From Solimonas sp. SE-A11 (GTDB lineage: Bacteria > Pseudomonadota > Gammaproteobacteria > Nevskiales > Nevskiaceae), in contig NZ_JAUASX010000001.1 of the NCBI RefSeq assembly GCF_030345715.1, positions 248,001-312,000 of the forward strand: 64,000 nucleotides of DNA, in the 5' to 3' direction. Each line of letters starts with the position of its first letter. Within the stretch, counting starts at the first letter, position 1. The position numbers and the translations under genes were made by a program. Under the pieces are notes generated by a model. The model worked only from the letters and a program-made list of their open reading frames with translations. It was not told the DNA's origin and did no database searches. This document shows positions 35,221 through 43,004 of the stretch, in pieces.

Positions 35221-35242
35221 CCATCGGCGCCCTCGGGACACT
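35214..35242 (+). promoter_or_regulatory. bioB promoter
   Basis: A perfect -35 TTGACA (35214-35219), a 17-base spacer and a weak -10 GACACT (35237-35242). The -35 lies inside the right half of the BirA box. Confidence 0.6.
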
Positions 35243-35273
35243 GCCGGCCACGATTCATAGGGAAAGCCTTCAA

Positions 35274-36368
35274 ATGAGTACCGATCTGCGCCACGACTGG
35301 ACCCGCGAAGAGGTCCAGGCCCTGTTCGAGCTGCCGTTCAACGACCTGCTGTTCCGCGCCCAGAGTCTGCACCGCCAGCACTTCGACGCCAACAAGGTCC
35401 AGCTGTCCACCCTGCTCTCGATCAAGACCGGCGCCTGCCCCGAGGACTGCGGCTACTGCCCGCAGTCGGTGCGCTTCAACACCGGCCTTAAGAAGGAGCC
35501 GCTGATGGACGTGGATGCCGTGCTGGAAGCCGCCCGCGAGGCCAAGGCCAACGGTGCCGCACGCTTCTGCATGGGCGCCGCCTGGCGTTCCCCGAAGGAC
35601 CGTGATCTCGCCAAGGTCGAGGACATGGTCAAGGGCGTCAAGGCCATGGGCCTGGAGACCTGCCTGACGCTGGGCATGCTCAAGGAACACCAGGCCCAGA
35701 AGCTGGCCGATGCCGGCCTGGATTACTACAACCACAACCTCGATACCTCGCCGGAGTTCTACGGCAAGATCATCACCACCCGCACCTACCAGGACCGCCT
35801 GGACACGCTGGAGAACGTGCGTGCCGCCGGCGTGAAGGTCTGCTGCGGCGGCATCGTCGGCATGGGCGAGGAGAAGCAGGATCGCGCCGAGTTGCTGCGC
35901 CAGCTGGCGATCATGACCCCGCATCCGGAGTCGGTGCCCATCAATAACCTGGTGCAGGTGGAAGGCACACCGCTGAAGGGCGCCGAGGCCCTGCATCCGC
36001 TGGAGTTCGTGCGCACCCTCGCGGTCGCCCGCATCCTGATGCCCAAGTCCTACGTGCGCCTGTCCGCCGGCCGCACCGCGATGACCGAAGAGTTGCAGGC
36101 CCTGTGCTTCATGGCCGGTGCCAACTCGATCTTCTACGGCGAGAAGCTGCTGACCACCAGCAACCCGCAGAACGCCAAGGACCGCGCGCTGTTCGCGCGC
36201 CTGGGCATCACGCCGGAAGGCGGCAGCTTCGAGCCGGTGGCCACCACCGACGGGCATGGCCATGAGCAGGATCACGGCTGCTGCGGCCACGAGCACAGCC
36301 ACGAGCACGAGGCGCCGCCGGCGATGATGGCCGCAGGCTGCGGCTCGCAGGCGGCCCGCGCCGAGTAG
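35274..36368 (+). CDS. bioB: Biotin synthase BioB with His/Cys-rich C-terminal tail
   Basis: A 364-residue radical-SAM enzyme inserting sulfur into dethiobiotin. The SAM cluster motif is [10 protein letters not shown] (CX3CX2C). [13 protein letters not shown], the conserved RLSAGRTAM with the Arg ligand of the second cluster, and [13 protein letters not shown] are present. The normal domain ends about residue 320 ([11 protein letters not shown]). An unusual tail of about 40 residues follows: [20 protein letters not shown], with a further CG near the end, which looks metal-binding. ATG 35274 gives the usual family start. It leads the operon and is under the BirA-type operator. Confidence 0.96.
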   Translation: MSTDLRHDWTREEVQALFELPFNDLLFRAQSLHRQHFDANKVQLSTLLSIKTGACPEDCGYCPQSVRFNTGLKKEPLMDVDAVLEAAREAKANGAARFCMGAAWRSPKDRDLAKVEDMVKGVKAMGLETCLTLGMLKEHQAQKLADAGLDYYNHNLDTSPEFYGKIITTRTYQDRLDTLENVRAAGVKVCCGGIVGMGEEKQDRAELLRQLAIMTPHPESVPINNLVQVEGTPLKGAEALHPLEFVRTLAVARILMPKSYVRLSAGRTAMTEELQALCFMAGANSIFYGEKLLTTSNPQNAKDRALFARLGITPEGGSFEPVATTDGHGHEQDHGCCGHEHSHEHEAPPAMMAAGCGSQAARAE

Positions 36369-36394
36369 TCCTCCGCGCATCCGGGGCCGCGACC

Positions 36395-38254
36395 ATGGCG
36401 AATCGTTCGCTCAATGCCGCGGCCCTGCTGGTCGCGGTGCTGGCACTGCTGGAGCTGGGCCTGCTGCACCTGGGCTCGGGGCTGGAACACCGCCTGTCCG
36501 ATGCCTTCGTGCGCGCGCAGGCCGCGCGCCTGCAGCCCGATCCGGGCATCGTGATCGTCGACATCGACGAGGCCAGCCTTGCGCGCCTGCAGGACGACTA
36601 CGGCCGCTGGCCCTGGCCGCGCGCCATCTATGCCGAGATGCTGCCAGGGTTGCTGGCGCAGAAGCCGGCCGCGGTAGTGTTCGACCTGTCCTTCTCCGAG
36701 CGTGACATCGACCGCCCCGACAGCGACCAGGCGCTGGCGGACGCACTGCGAGATCAGCCGCGGGTCTACGTGCCGAGCCTGCGGCTGTCGGCACAGGACG
36801 ATGCGCGCGGCGTGTTGCTGTCCGAGTTCGGCCCGCCGATGGGCGCGCGCCGCACCGCCGCCGCGGGGGACCAGGCCCGCGCCATGCTGCTGCCGCCGCT
36901 GGTGCTGCCGCCTGAGTCCTGGCGCACCGGCCTGATCAACTTCGACGAGGAGTCCGACGGCGTCGGCCGCCGCTACCTGCTGCGCTTGGACGTGCAGGGC
37001 TGGCAGTTCCCCTCGCTGCCGGCGCGGGTCGCCGCGGACCTCGGCTGGCCGGTGCCACGGCAAGACTCCCTGCTGCTGCACTGGCGCGGCGGTCCGGGTA
37101 ACGGCTACCGCCATGTGTCCTTCGCCGACGTCCATGCCGACCTGATCCGTCGCGAGCGGCAGCGGCCCGCCGACGAGTTCCGGGATGGCATCGTTATCAT
37201 CGGCTCCGCCGCCTCGATGCTGCACGACCTGCGCGTCACGCCGCTGGGCAACCGCTATCCGGGCGTGGAGGTGCTGGCCACCGCCTTCGACAACCTCAAG
37301 CACGGACGCTCGATGCAGCGCCCGCCGTGCTGGGCAGCGCCGGCCCTGGCGTTGCTGCTGATCGCCCTGCTGTGGCTGGCCTTCCATCGGCGCGGTCACG
37401 CGCTGGCCATCGGCGTCGCGCTGGCCGCCATCAGCGCTGCGCTGCTGGCTGGCGCCTGGGCGGCGGTGCCGCGGCTGTGGCTACTGCCGGTGTTGCTGCC
37501 CCTGTTCTTCGCCTGGGCCTTCTATTTCAGCGCCGCCTTGCTGGAATACCTGCGCGAGCGCCGCGCGCGGCGCCAGGCGGTGCAGATGTTCGGTCGCTTC
37601 CTCAACCCGGTGGTGGTCAACAAGCTGATGGAGCGCGGAGAGACGGTGGAGTCGCTGTCCGGCAAGCATCACCAGCTCAGCGTGCTGTTCTCCGACATCC
37701 GCGGGTTCACCTCGCTGTCGGAGACGCGGCCACCGCAGGAGATCGTGGAGCTGCTCAACCGCTACTTCAGCCGACAGGTAGCGATCGTGTTCAGGCACGG
37801 CGGCACGCTCGACAAGTTCATCGGCGACTGCATCATGGCCTTCTGGGGCGCGCCAATCCCGGACGATCAGCACGCGCAGCGTGCCGTGGCCTGTGCCCTG
37901 GACATGCAGCGTGCCTTGCTGGAGTTCCGCGAGGAGCTGGGCGCGGCGGCGGCCGACTTCGACGTGGGCATCGGCATCCACTCGGGGCCGGCGGTGGTGG
38001 GCTTCATCGGCGCCGAGCAGAAGCTGGAGTACACCGCCATCGGCGACACCGTGAACCTGGCCAGTCGCGTGGAAGGCCTGACCAAGGGCGTGGCGCGCAT
38101 CCTGGTGTCTGGCGACACCATGGCGGCATGCGGGACGCAGTTCCGGTTTGCGTCACGGGGTTCGTTTAAGGTGAAGGGCAGGGCGCAGGAAGTGGAGCTC
38201 TACGAACCTGCGCACGGACCTGCAACGGAACCCGGGAAGGGGGAGATGTCATGA
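36395..38254 (+). CDS. CHASE2-domain adenylate cyclase (class III)
   Basis: A 619-residue membrane signalling enzyme. One N-terminal membrane helix is followed by a CHASE2 sensor domain outside the membrane (about residues 30-305; IVIVDIDEASLARL, WPWPRAIYAEML, VVFDLSFSERD), three membrane helices (about 310-390) and a class III cyclase domain (about 420-600). Metal-binding Asp residues sit in FSDIRGFT and KFIGDCIMAFWG. The adenine-specifying Lys (DKFIGD) and Asp (AIGDTVNLASR) indicate cAMP rather than cGMP. It starts 26 bases after bioB and overlaps the SH3 gene by four, so it lies inside the biotin operon. The ligand sensed is unknown. Confidence 0.93.
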   Translation: MANRSLNAAALLVAVLALLELGLLHLGSGLEHRLSDAFVRAQAARLQPDPGIVIVDIDEASLARLQDDYGRWPWPRAIYAEMLPGLLAQKPAAVVFDLSFSERDIDRPDSDQALADALRDQPRVYVPSLRLSAQDDARGVLLSEFGPPMGARRTAAAGDQARAMLLPPLVLPPESWRTGLINFDEESDGVGRRYLLRLDVQGWQFPSLPARVAADLGWPVPRQDSLLLHWRGGPGNGYRHVSFADVHADLIRRERQRPADEFRDGIVIIGSAASMLHDLRVTPLGNRYPGVEVLATAFDNLKHGRSMQRPPCWAAPALALLLIALLWLAFHRRGHALAIGVALAAISAALLAGAWAAVPRLWLLPVLLPLFFAWAFYFSAALLEYLRERRARRQAVQMFGRFLNPVVVNKLMERGETVESLSGKHHQLSVLFSDIRGFTSLSETRPPQEIVELLNRYFSRQVAIVFRHGGTLDKFIGDCIMAFWGAPIPDDQHAQRAVACALDMQRALLEFREELGAAAADFDVGIGIHSGPAVVGFIGAEQKLEYTAIGDTVNLASRVEGLTKGVARILVSGDTMAACGTQFRFASRGSFKVKGRAQEVELYEPAHGPATEPGKGEMS

Positions 38255-38730
38255 AGCGATGGATTGCGATGCTGCTGCTGGCCTGTGCCGGCGGCGCAGG
38301 GGCCGCGGAAAGCGGCGTGCTGGCCAAGGCCGGCGAACTCAAGCAGGAGCCCTTTGCCGACGCCGCCACGGTGGTGGAACTGCCGGCGGCGGCCCCGGTG
38401 GAGGTGCTGGCGCGCCAGGGCGCCTGGATGAAGGTCAGCTCCGGCGGCCAGGCTGGCTGGGTGCGGCTGCTGTCGGTGCGCCTCGCTGGCGTGCCTGCAA
38501 GAGCCGGCGAGTCCGGCCTGGCCAAGGCGGCCAATGTCGCCCTGAGCGGCTCCAGCGGCACCGCCGTGGCCACCGGCGTGCGCGGGCTCGACAAGGAACA
38601 GATCGCCAACGCCGCACCCAACCCGGTGGAGGCGGCCAAGCTTGAAGGCTACGTGGCGACCGACGCCAAGGCGCGCAGCTTTGCCCAGGCTGGCCCCTTG
38701 GTCGAACAGACCGTTCCCTATCTGCAATGA
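38251..38730 (+). CDS. Periplasmic SH3-like domain protein
   Basis: A 159-residue exported protein (signal peptide IAMLLLACAGGAGAA) with one bacterial SH3-type beta-barrel at about residues 30-80 ([36 protein letters not shown]), a domain that usually binds peptidoglycan or other proteins. The remainder is Ala/Gly-rich, with ARSFAQAGPLVEQTVPYLQ at the end. Its ATG overlaps the cyclase stop, and the M48 protease follows 11 bases later. I infer an SH3-protease pair acting in the periplasm beneath the cyclase. Confidence 0.82.
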   Translation: MKRWIAMLLLACAGGAGAAESGVLAKAGELKQEPFADAATVVELPAAAPVEVLARQGAWMKVSSGGQAGWVRLLSVRLAGVPARAGESGLAKAANVALSGSSGTAVATGVRGLDKEQIANAAPNPVEAAKLEGYVATDAKARSFAQAGPLVEQTVPYLQ

Positions 38731-38741
38731 GGCGGCCTGCC

Positions 38742-39593
38742 ATGAAGAAGATCGCATGCACGATGGCCGGCCTGCTGCTGGCGGCACCGGTACTCGCCGC
38801 CGACTGGGGCAGCCTGCTCAACAAGGCGCAGGATGCCGTGAACAACTACGGCGACGATGCCGCCGGCGTGGTCACCACCAAGAGCGTGGATGAGGAGCGC
38901 GACATCGGCCGCCAATGGGCCGAGACCCTGCTCGGTGCCGCGCCGCTGTGGAACAACGACCGCGCTCAGCGCTACGTCAACGAGGTGGGCCTGTGGCTGG
39001 CGCTGCACAGCGAGCGCCCGAACCTGGCCTGGCGCTTCGGCGTGCTGGACTCGCCCAACGTCAATGCCTTCGCCACGCCCGGCGGCTACGTCTTCGTCAC
39101 GCGCGGCCTGCTGGCGCGCATGCGCAGCGAGGCCGAGCTGGCCGGCGTGCTGGCGCACGAGATCGCCCACGTGGTGGAGAAGCATCACCTCGACGCCGTG
39201 CGCAAGGCACAGGGCATGAGCTTGGGCGGCAAGCTGCTCAAGCAGTTCGCCATCAAGGACAAGGGCAACGAGCAGGTCAACGAGCGCCTGCTCGGCGGCG
39301 TCAAGGAAGTGCTGAACCGCGGCCTGGACAAGGGCGACGAGTACGAGGCCGACCGCATGGGCGTGGTGATCGCCGCGCGGGCCGGCTACGACCCGTACGG
39401 CCTGCCCGCCGTGCTGCAGACCCTGCATGCGATGAGCGCGCAGGATTCGACGCTGTCATTGATGTTTGCCACGCACCCTGCGCCGGAGGCCAGGCTGGAA
39501 GCCCTGGACAAGGCCATGGGTGCGTCGCTCGATGCCTATGCCATGCAGCCGCAACTGCAGGCGAGGTTCCAGAAATCGGTAGGAAGGCCTTGA
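38742..39593 (+). CDS. Exported M48-family zinc metalloprotease
   Basis: A 283-residue periplasmic protease with signal peptide MKKIACTMAGLLLAAPVLAA. The zinc motif is LAHEIAHVVEKHH (HEXXH, about residue 140), with the third ligand in EYEADRMGVV (about residue 200). The FGVLDSPNVNAFATPGGYVFVTRGLL segment is typical of the LoiP/BepA-like group that polices outer-membrane proteins. The second ATG (38742) is chosen because it begins the signal peptide. Its stop overlaps the bioF TTG, so it is translationally linked to biotin synthesis genes. Confidence 0.88.
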   Translation: MKKIACTMAGLLLAAPVLAADWGSLLNKAQDAVNNYGDDAAGVVTTKSVDEERDIGRQWAETLLGAAPLWNNDRAQRYVNEVGLWLALHSERPNLAWRFGVLDSPNVNAFATPGGYVFVTRGLLARMRSEAELAGVLAHEIAHVVEKHHLDAVRKAQGMSLGGKLLKQFAIKDKGNEQVNERLLGGVKEVLNRGLDKGDEYEADRMGVVIAARAGYDPYGLPAVLQTLHAMSAQDSTLSLMFATHPAPEARLEALDKAMGASLDAYAMQPQLQARFQKSVGRP

Positions 39594-40798
39594 ACGCGAA
39601 GTCCCTGAAGAATGTAGATCCAGCCGTAAAGGCGGAAAGCCCGCTCGACGCGCGCCTGCGTGGGGAGCTGGACAGGCTGCGCGCCCGCGCGCTGTATCGC
39701 ACGCGCCGCGTGATCGAGGGTGCGCACGGCGTGCGCATCACGGTCAACGGCCGCGAGTGCCTGAATTTCTGCAGCAACGATTACCTGGGCCTGGCCGCCG
39801 ATCCGCGCCTGGCCGCGGCCGCCAAGGCCGCGCTCGACGCGGGCGGTACCGGCAGCGGCGCCGCGGCGCTGATCTCGGGCTACAACCGCGAGCACCAGGC
39901 GCTGGAGGAGGAGTTGGCGGATTTCCTTGGCCGCCCCCGGGCGCTGCTGTTCTCCTCCGGCTGGGCCGCGAACCTCGGCGTGATTCGCGCGCTGGCCGGA
40001 CGCAAGGACTCGATCATCGCCGACGAGCTCAACCATGCCTCGCTGATCGATGGCGGCCGTCTCAGCGGCGCGCAGTACCTGCGCGCCAACCATGCCGACC
40101 TCAATGCCTGGGCCGTGGCGCTGGCCGCCGCCGACGGCGAGCAGCGCCTGGCGGTGACGGATTCGGTGTTCAGCATGGACGGCGACATCGCGCCACTGCC
40201 GCAGCTGGCCGAGCTCTGCGCCACGCGTGATGCCACGCTGATGGTGGACGACGCCCATGGCCTGGGCGTGCTGGGACCCAACGGCGAGGGCGCCGTGCAG
40301 GCCGCCGGCCTGGGCCTGGATGCGGTGCCGGTCTACGTCGCCACGCTGGGCAAGTCGCTGGGCTGCAGCGGCGCCTTCGTCGCCGGCTCCGAGGCCCTGA
40401 TCGAATACCTGGTGCAGCGTGCGCGCACCTGGGTCTTTTCCACCGCGCCGCCGCCGGCCATCGCCGCCGCCGCGCGCCGCGCGCTGCGCATCGTCCGCGA
40501 GGAGCCTCAGCACCGCGAGCAACTGCTGGCCAACGTGCGCCGCTTCCGTGCCGGCGCGCGCCAGCTCGGCATCCCGCTGTCGGCGTCCGAGACGCCGATC
40601 CAGCCGCTGCTGCTGGGCCAGGAACAGCGCGCGCTGGACCTGTCGCAGGCCCTGTTCGACCGCGGCTACTGGGTGGCGGCGATCCGTCCGCCCACGGTGC
40701 CCCACGGCACCTCGCGCCTGCGCATCACCTTCTCCGCCGCGCACACGGCCGAGCAGATCGACGGGCTGCTGGAAGGATTGGCGGCAGGGCTGAAGTAG
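39590..40798 (+). CDS. bioF: 8-amino-7-oxononanoate synthase BioF
   Basis: A 402-residue PLP enzyme that condenses pimeloyl-ACP/CoA with alanine. Markers are LNFCSNDYLGLA, TGSGAAALISGYNREHQALE, SVFSMDGDIAPL, VDDAHGLGVLG and the PLP lysine in ATLGKSLGCSGAF. The start is unclear: TTG 39590 overlaps the protease stop and has AGGAAGG only two bases before it, but no ATG or GTG occurs before the conserved region. Downstream it abuts bioC directly. It is the first of three biotin genes resuming after the cyclase-SH3-protease insert. Confidence 0.93.
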   Translation: MNAKSLKNVDPAVKAESPLDARLRGELDRLRARALYRTRRVIEGAHGVRITVNGRECLNFCSNDYLGLAADPRLAAAAKAALDAGGTGSGAAALISGYNREHQALEEELADFLGRPRALLFSSGWAANLGVIRALAGRKDSIIADELNHASLIDGGRLSGAQYLRANHADLNAWAVALAAADGEQRLAVTDSVFSMDGDIAPLPQLAELCATRDATLMVDDAHGLGVLGPNGEGAVQAAGLGLDAVPVYVATLGKSLGCSGAFVAGSEALIEYLVQRARTWVFSTAPPPAIAAAARRALRIVREEPQHREQLLANVRRFRAGARQLGIPLSASETPIQPLLLGQEQRALDLSQALFDRGYWVAAIRPPTVPHGTSRLRITFSAAHTAEQIDGLLEGLAAGLK

Positions 40799-41590
40799 AT
40801 GTCCGCCACCCGGATCGATCACGCCCGCGCCGCGCGCAACTTCAGCGCCGCCGCCACCAGCTACGACCGCGCCGCGACGCTGCAGCAGCGCACGCGCGAG
40901 GTGCTGCTGGCAGAGCTGGCGGCGCGCGTCGAGGCGCCGCAGCGCCTGCTCGACCTGGGCTGTGGCACCGGCCTCGGCGCGCAGCGCCTGCAGGCACTGT
41001 ATCCGCAGGCCGCCGTACTGGCGCTGGACCGTGCGCCGGGCATGGTCCGCTGCGCGCGTGATGCGGGGCTCGACGCGGTGGTGGCGGATGCGCAGCGCCT
41101 GCCGCTCGTCGCGCAGGGCTGCGATGCGATCCTGTCGAACCTGGTCCTGCAGTGGTGCCCCGAGCCGGAGCGCGCTCTGGCCGAGGCGCAACGGGTGCTG
41201 CGGCCGGGCGGCTGGTTATGCCTGAGCCTGCCGGGCCCGGCGACGCTGCAGGAATTGCGCGAAGCCTGGTGCCAGGTGGACCAGGCCGAGCACGTCCACC
41301 GCTTCGCCCCGGCGTCCGCCTGGCTGGCGCACGCCGAGGCGGCGGGGCTGGAACTGCTCAGCTTGCGTACGTCGCGGCTGCAGGGGTGGCACGCCGACGT
41401 GTTCGCGCTGATGCGCAGCCTGCGCGAGACCGGCGTGGTCAACGCCAGCGCTCAACGCCGCCGCGGTCTGCTGGGGCGTTCCGCCCTGGCGGCGCTGGAA
41501 CAGGCCTATGCTCCCTGGCGCCGCGACGACGGGGTCGTCGCCAGCTGGGAAATCCTCTACCTGGTGCTGAGGCGCCCGATCCCGCAATGA
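40799..41590 (+). CDS. bioC: Malonyl-[acp] O-methyltransferase BioC
   Basis: A 263-residue SAM-dependent methyltransferase that caps malonyl-ACP so fatty-acid synthesis can build the pimeloyl chain. The N-terminal ARNFSAAATSYDRAATLQQR is a BioC hallmark, and motif I is LLDLGCGTG. AILSNLVLQWCPEPERALAEAQ and the HRFAPASAWL region fit the family. It starts right after the bioF stop and overlaps bioD (ATGA). No bioH esterase gene is in the operon to remove the methyl group, so that must be encoded elsewhere or supplied by another esterase. Confidence 0.94.
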   Translation: MSATRIDHARAARNFSAAATSYDRAATLQQRTREVLLAELAARVEAPQRLLDLGCGTGLGAQRLQALYPQAAVLALDRAPGMVRCARDAGLDAVVADAQRLPLVAQGCDAILSNLVLQWCPEPERALAEAQRVLRPGGWLCLSLPGPATLQELREAWCQVDQAEHVHRFAPASAWLAHAEAAGLELLSLRTSRLQGWHADVFALMRSLRETGVVNASAQRRRGLLGRSALAALEQAYAPWRRDDGVVASWEILYLVLRRPIPQ

Positions 41591-42315
41591 CCGCTGCCCG
41601 TACCCTCTTCGTTACCGCCACCGACACCGGCGCCGGCAAGACGCTTGCCGCCTGTGGGCTGCTGCATGCTTTGCGCGCCCGGGGACTTCGCGCCTGCGGC
41701 TTCAAGCCGGTGGCCGCCGGCGGCATGGAGACGCCCGAAGGCCTGCGCAACGAGGATGCGCTGGCCCTGCAGGAAGCTGGCGGCACCGACGAGCCCTACA
41801 GCCTGATCAACCCCTGCCTCCTGCGCGAGCCGGCGGCGCCCCACCTGGCGGCAGGGATGGAAGGCCGGCGCATCCGCATGGCCGATCTCGACGTGGCGCA
41901 TCGCGAACTGGCCTCGCGCTATGAGACGCTGGTGGCCGAGGGGGCCGGTGGCTGGCAGGTGCCGTTGGACGAGGTCTGGACCCTCGGCAGCTGGGTGGCG
42001 GAGCGCGAATGGCCGGTGATCCTGGTGGTAGGCATGCGCCTGGGCTGCCTCAACCATGCCCTGCTCAGCGCCGAATCCATCACCCGGCGCGCGAAGCTGG
42101 CCGGCTGGATCGCCAACGTGCTGCCGCCGCAGATGCCCCTGCTGGAAGGCAACATCGAGACCCTGCGCCGCCGCTTCGCCGCGCCGCTGCTGGGGATCAT
42201 CCCGGCCGGCGCCGACGCGCGGGCCGCCGGCCGGGCCCTGGACCTGGCCCCGCTGGGCCGCTTCCTGGACCCGCCTCCGCCGCCGGAGCCCGACGAAGAG
42301 GGAGAGGAAGGCTAG
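41587..42315 (+). CDS. bioD: ATP-dependent dethiobiotin synthetase BioD
   Basis: A 242-residue enzyme closing the ureido ring of dethiobiotin. The P-loop is VTATDTGAGKT, followed by FKPVAAGG; the family's EGAGGWQVPL and GMRLGCLNHALLSAESI segments are clear. An acidic, Pro-rich tail of about 17 residues ends the protein. Its ATG overlaps bioC and it closes the operon. Confidence 0.95.
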   Translation: MTAARTLFVTATDTGAGKTLAACGLLHALRARGLRACGFKPVAAGGMETPEGLRNEDALALQEAGGTDEPYSLINPCLLREPAAPHLAAGMEGRRIRMADLDVAHRELASRYETLVAEGAGGWQVPLDEVWTLGSWVAEREWPVILVVGMRLGCLNHALLSAESITRRAKLAGWIANVLPPQMPLLEGNIETLRRRFAAPLLGIIPAGADARAAGRALDLAPLGRFLDPPPPPEPDEEGEEG

Positions 42316-42409
42316 GGCGCCCGCGCGCCGGCCGGCCGAAGGACGCTTCAGTGACCGGCGGATCGCGCGAAAATGGCTGTTCCGGATGCCGAAATCGCCG
42401 CTGCGGCCT
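42316..42409. other. Intergenic region after bioD
   Basis: GC-rich with no clear terminator hairpin. The gene-free stretch continues through the promoter to 42460. Confidence 0.4.
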
Positions 42410-42439
42410 TTGCGCGCTCCGATTGCGTTGCACTACAAT
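42410..42439 (+). promoter_or_regulatory. Candidate promoter of the cytochrome oxidase cluster
   Basis: TTGCGC (42410-42415), an 18-base spacer and a good -10 TACAAT (42434-42439) lie just before the DUF2244 gene. Confidence 0.5.
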
Positions 42440-42460
42440 TCCGCGGCTGGACGCCGTCGG

Positions 42461-43000
42461 ATGACTGCCCCCGTCAACACCAGACTGGTTATCGGACCCA
42501 ATGCCTCCCTGACCCCGCGTCAGGCGGTTGGGTTCATGGCCCTGGTTTCTGTGCCGGGCCTGGGCATCGCGGGGGTGTTCGCCGCCCAGGGGTTCTGGCC
42601 CATTTTTCCGTTTGCGGGTCTGGAGTTATCGGCGCTTGGGGCGGCCCTGTGGGTTTCCCTGAGGCATAACCGATACCGCGAGGTGCTCCGCTTCGAAGGC
42701 GGGCAGCTGGTGGTGGAGTGCGGCGACCTCGGCGGGGAGGTGCGGCGGGTGTTGGCCTGGCCGCGGGCGTGGACGCGGGTGGTCATGGAACGGGGCCGGC
42801 GCGGCAACGATCCGCAGCGGTTGTTGCTGGTGAACGCGGGGCGGAGGGTCGAGATCGGCCGCTGCCTCACCGATGACGAGCGCGCGGCGTTGCGCGAGCG
42901 CATCAAGGAATTGCTGAGGCCCGTGGTGCCGGAAGGCGCGGCGGGTGCAGTCGGTAGGGGGCCGGAGCCCCCCACCCAAGACTTATGTTCGGGAGAGTAA
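42461..43000 (+). CDS. DUF2244 membrane protein of the cox cluster
   Basis: A 179-residue protein with two membrane helices (about residues 24-68: VGFMALVSVPGLGIAGVFAAQ and WPIFPFAGLELSALGAALW) and a cytoplasmic domain with YREVLRFEGGQLVVE and RVVMERGRRGNDPQRLLL typical of DUF2244. It occurs at the head of cytochrome c oxidase operons in many proteobacteria; its job there is unknown. ATG 42461 is chosen as the family start. coxB begins five bases after its stop. Confidence 0.85.
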   Translation: MTAPVNTRLVIGPNASLTPRQAVGFMALVSVPGLGIAGVFAAQGFWPIFPFAGLELSALGAALWVSLRHNRYREVLRFEGGQLVVECGDLGGEVRRVLAWPRAWTRVVMERGRRGNDPQRLLLVNAGRRVEIGRCLTDDERAALRERIKELLRPVVPEGAAGAVGRGPEPPTQDLCSGE

Positions 43001-43004
43001 GGCG

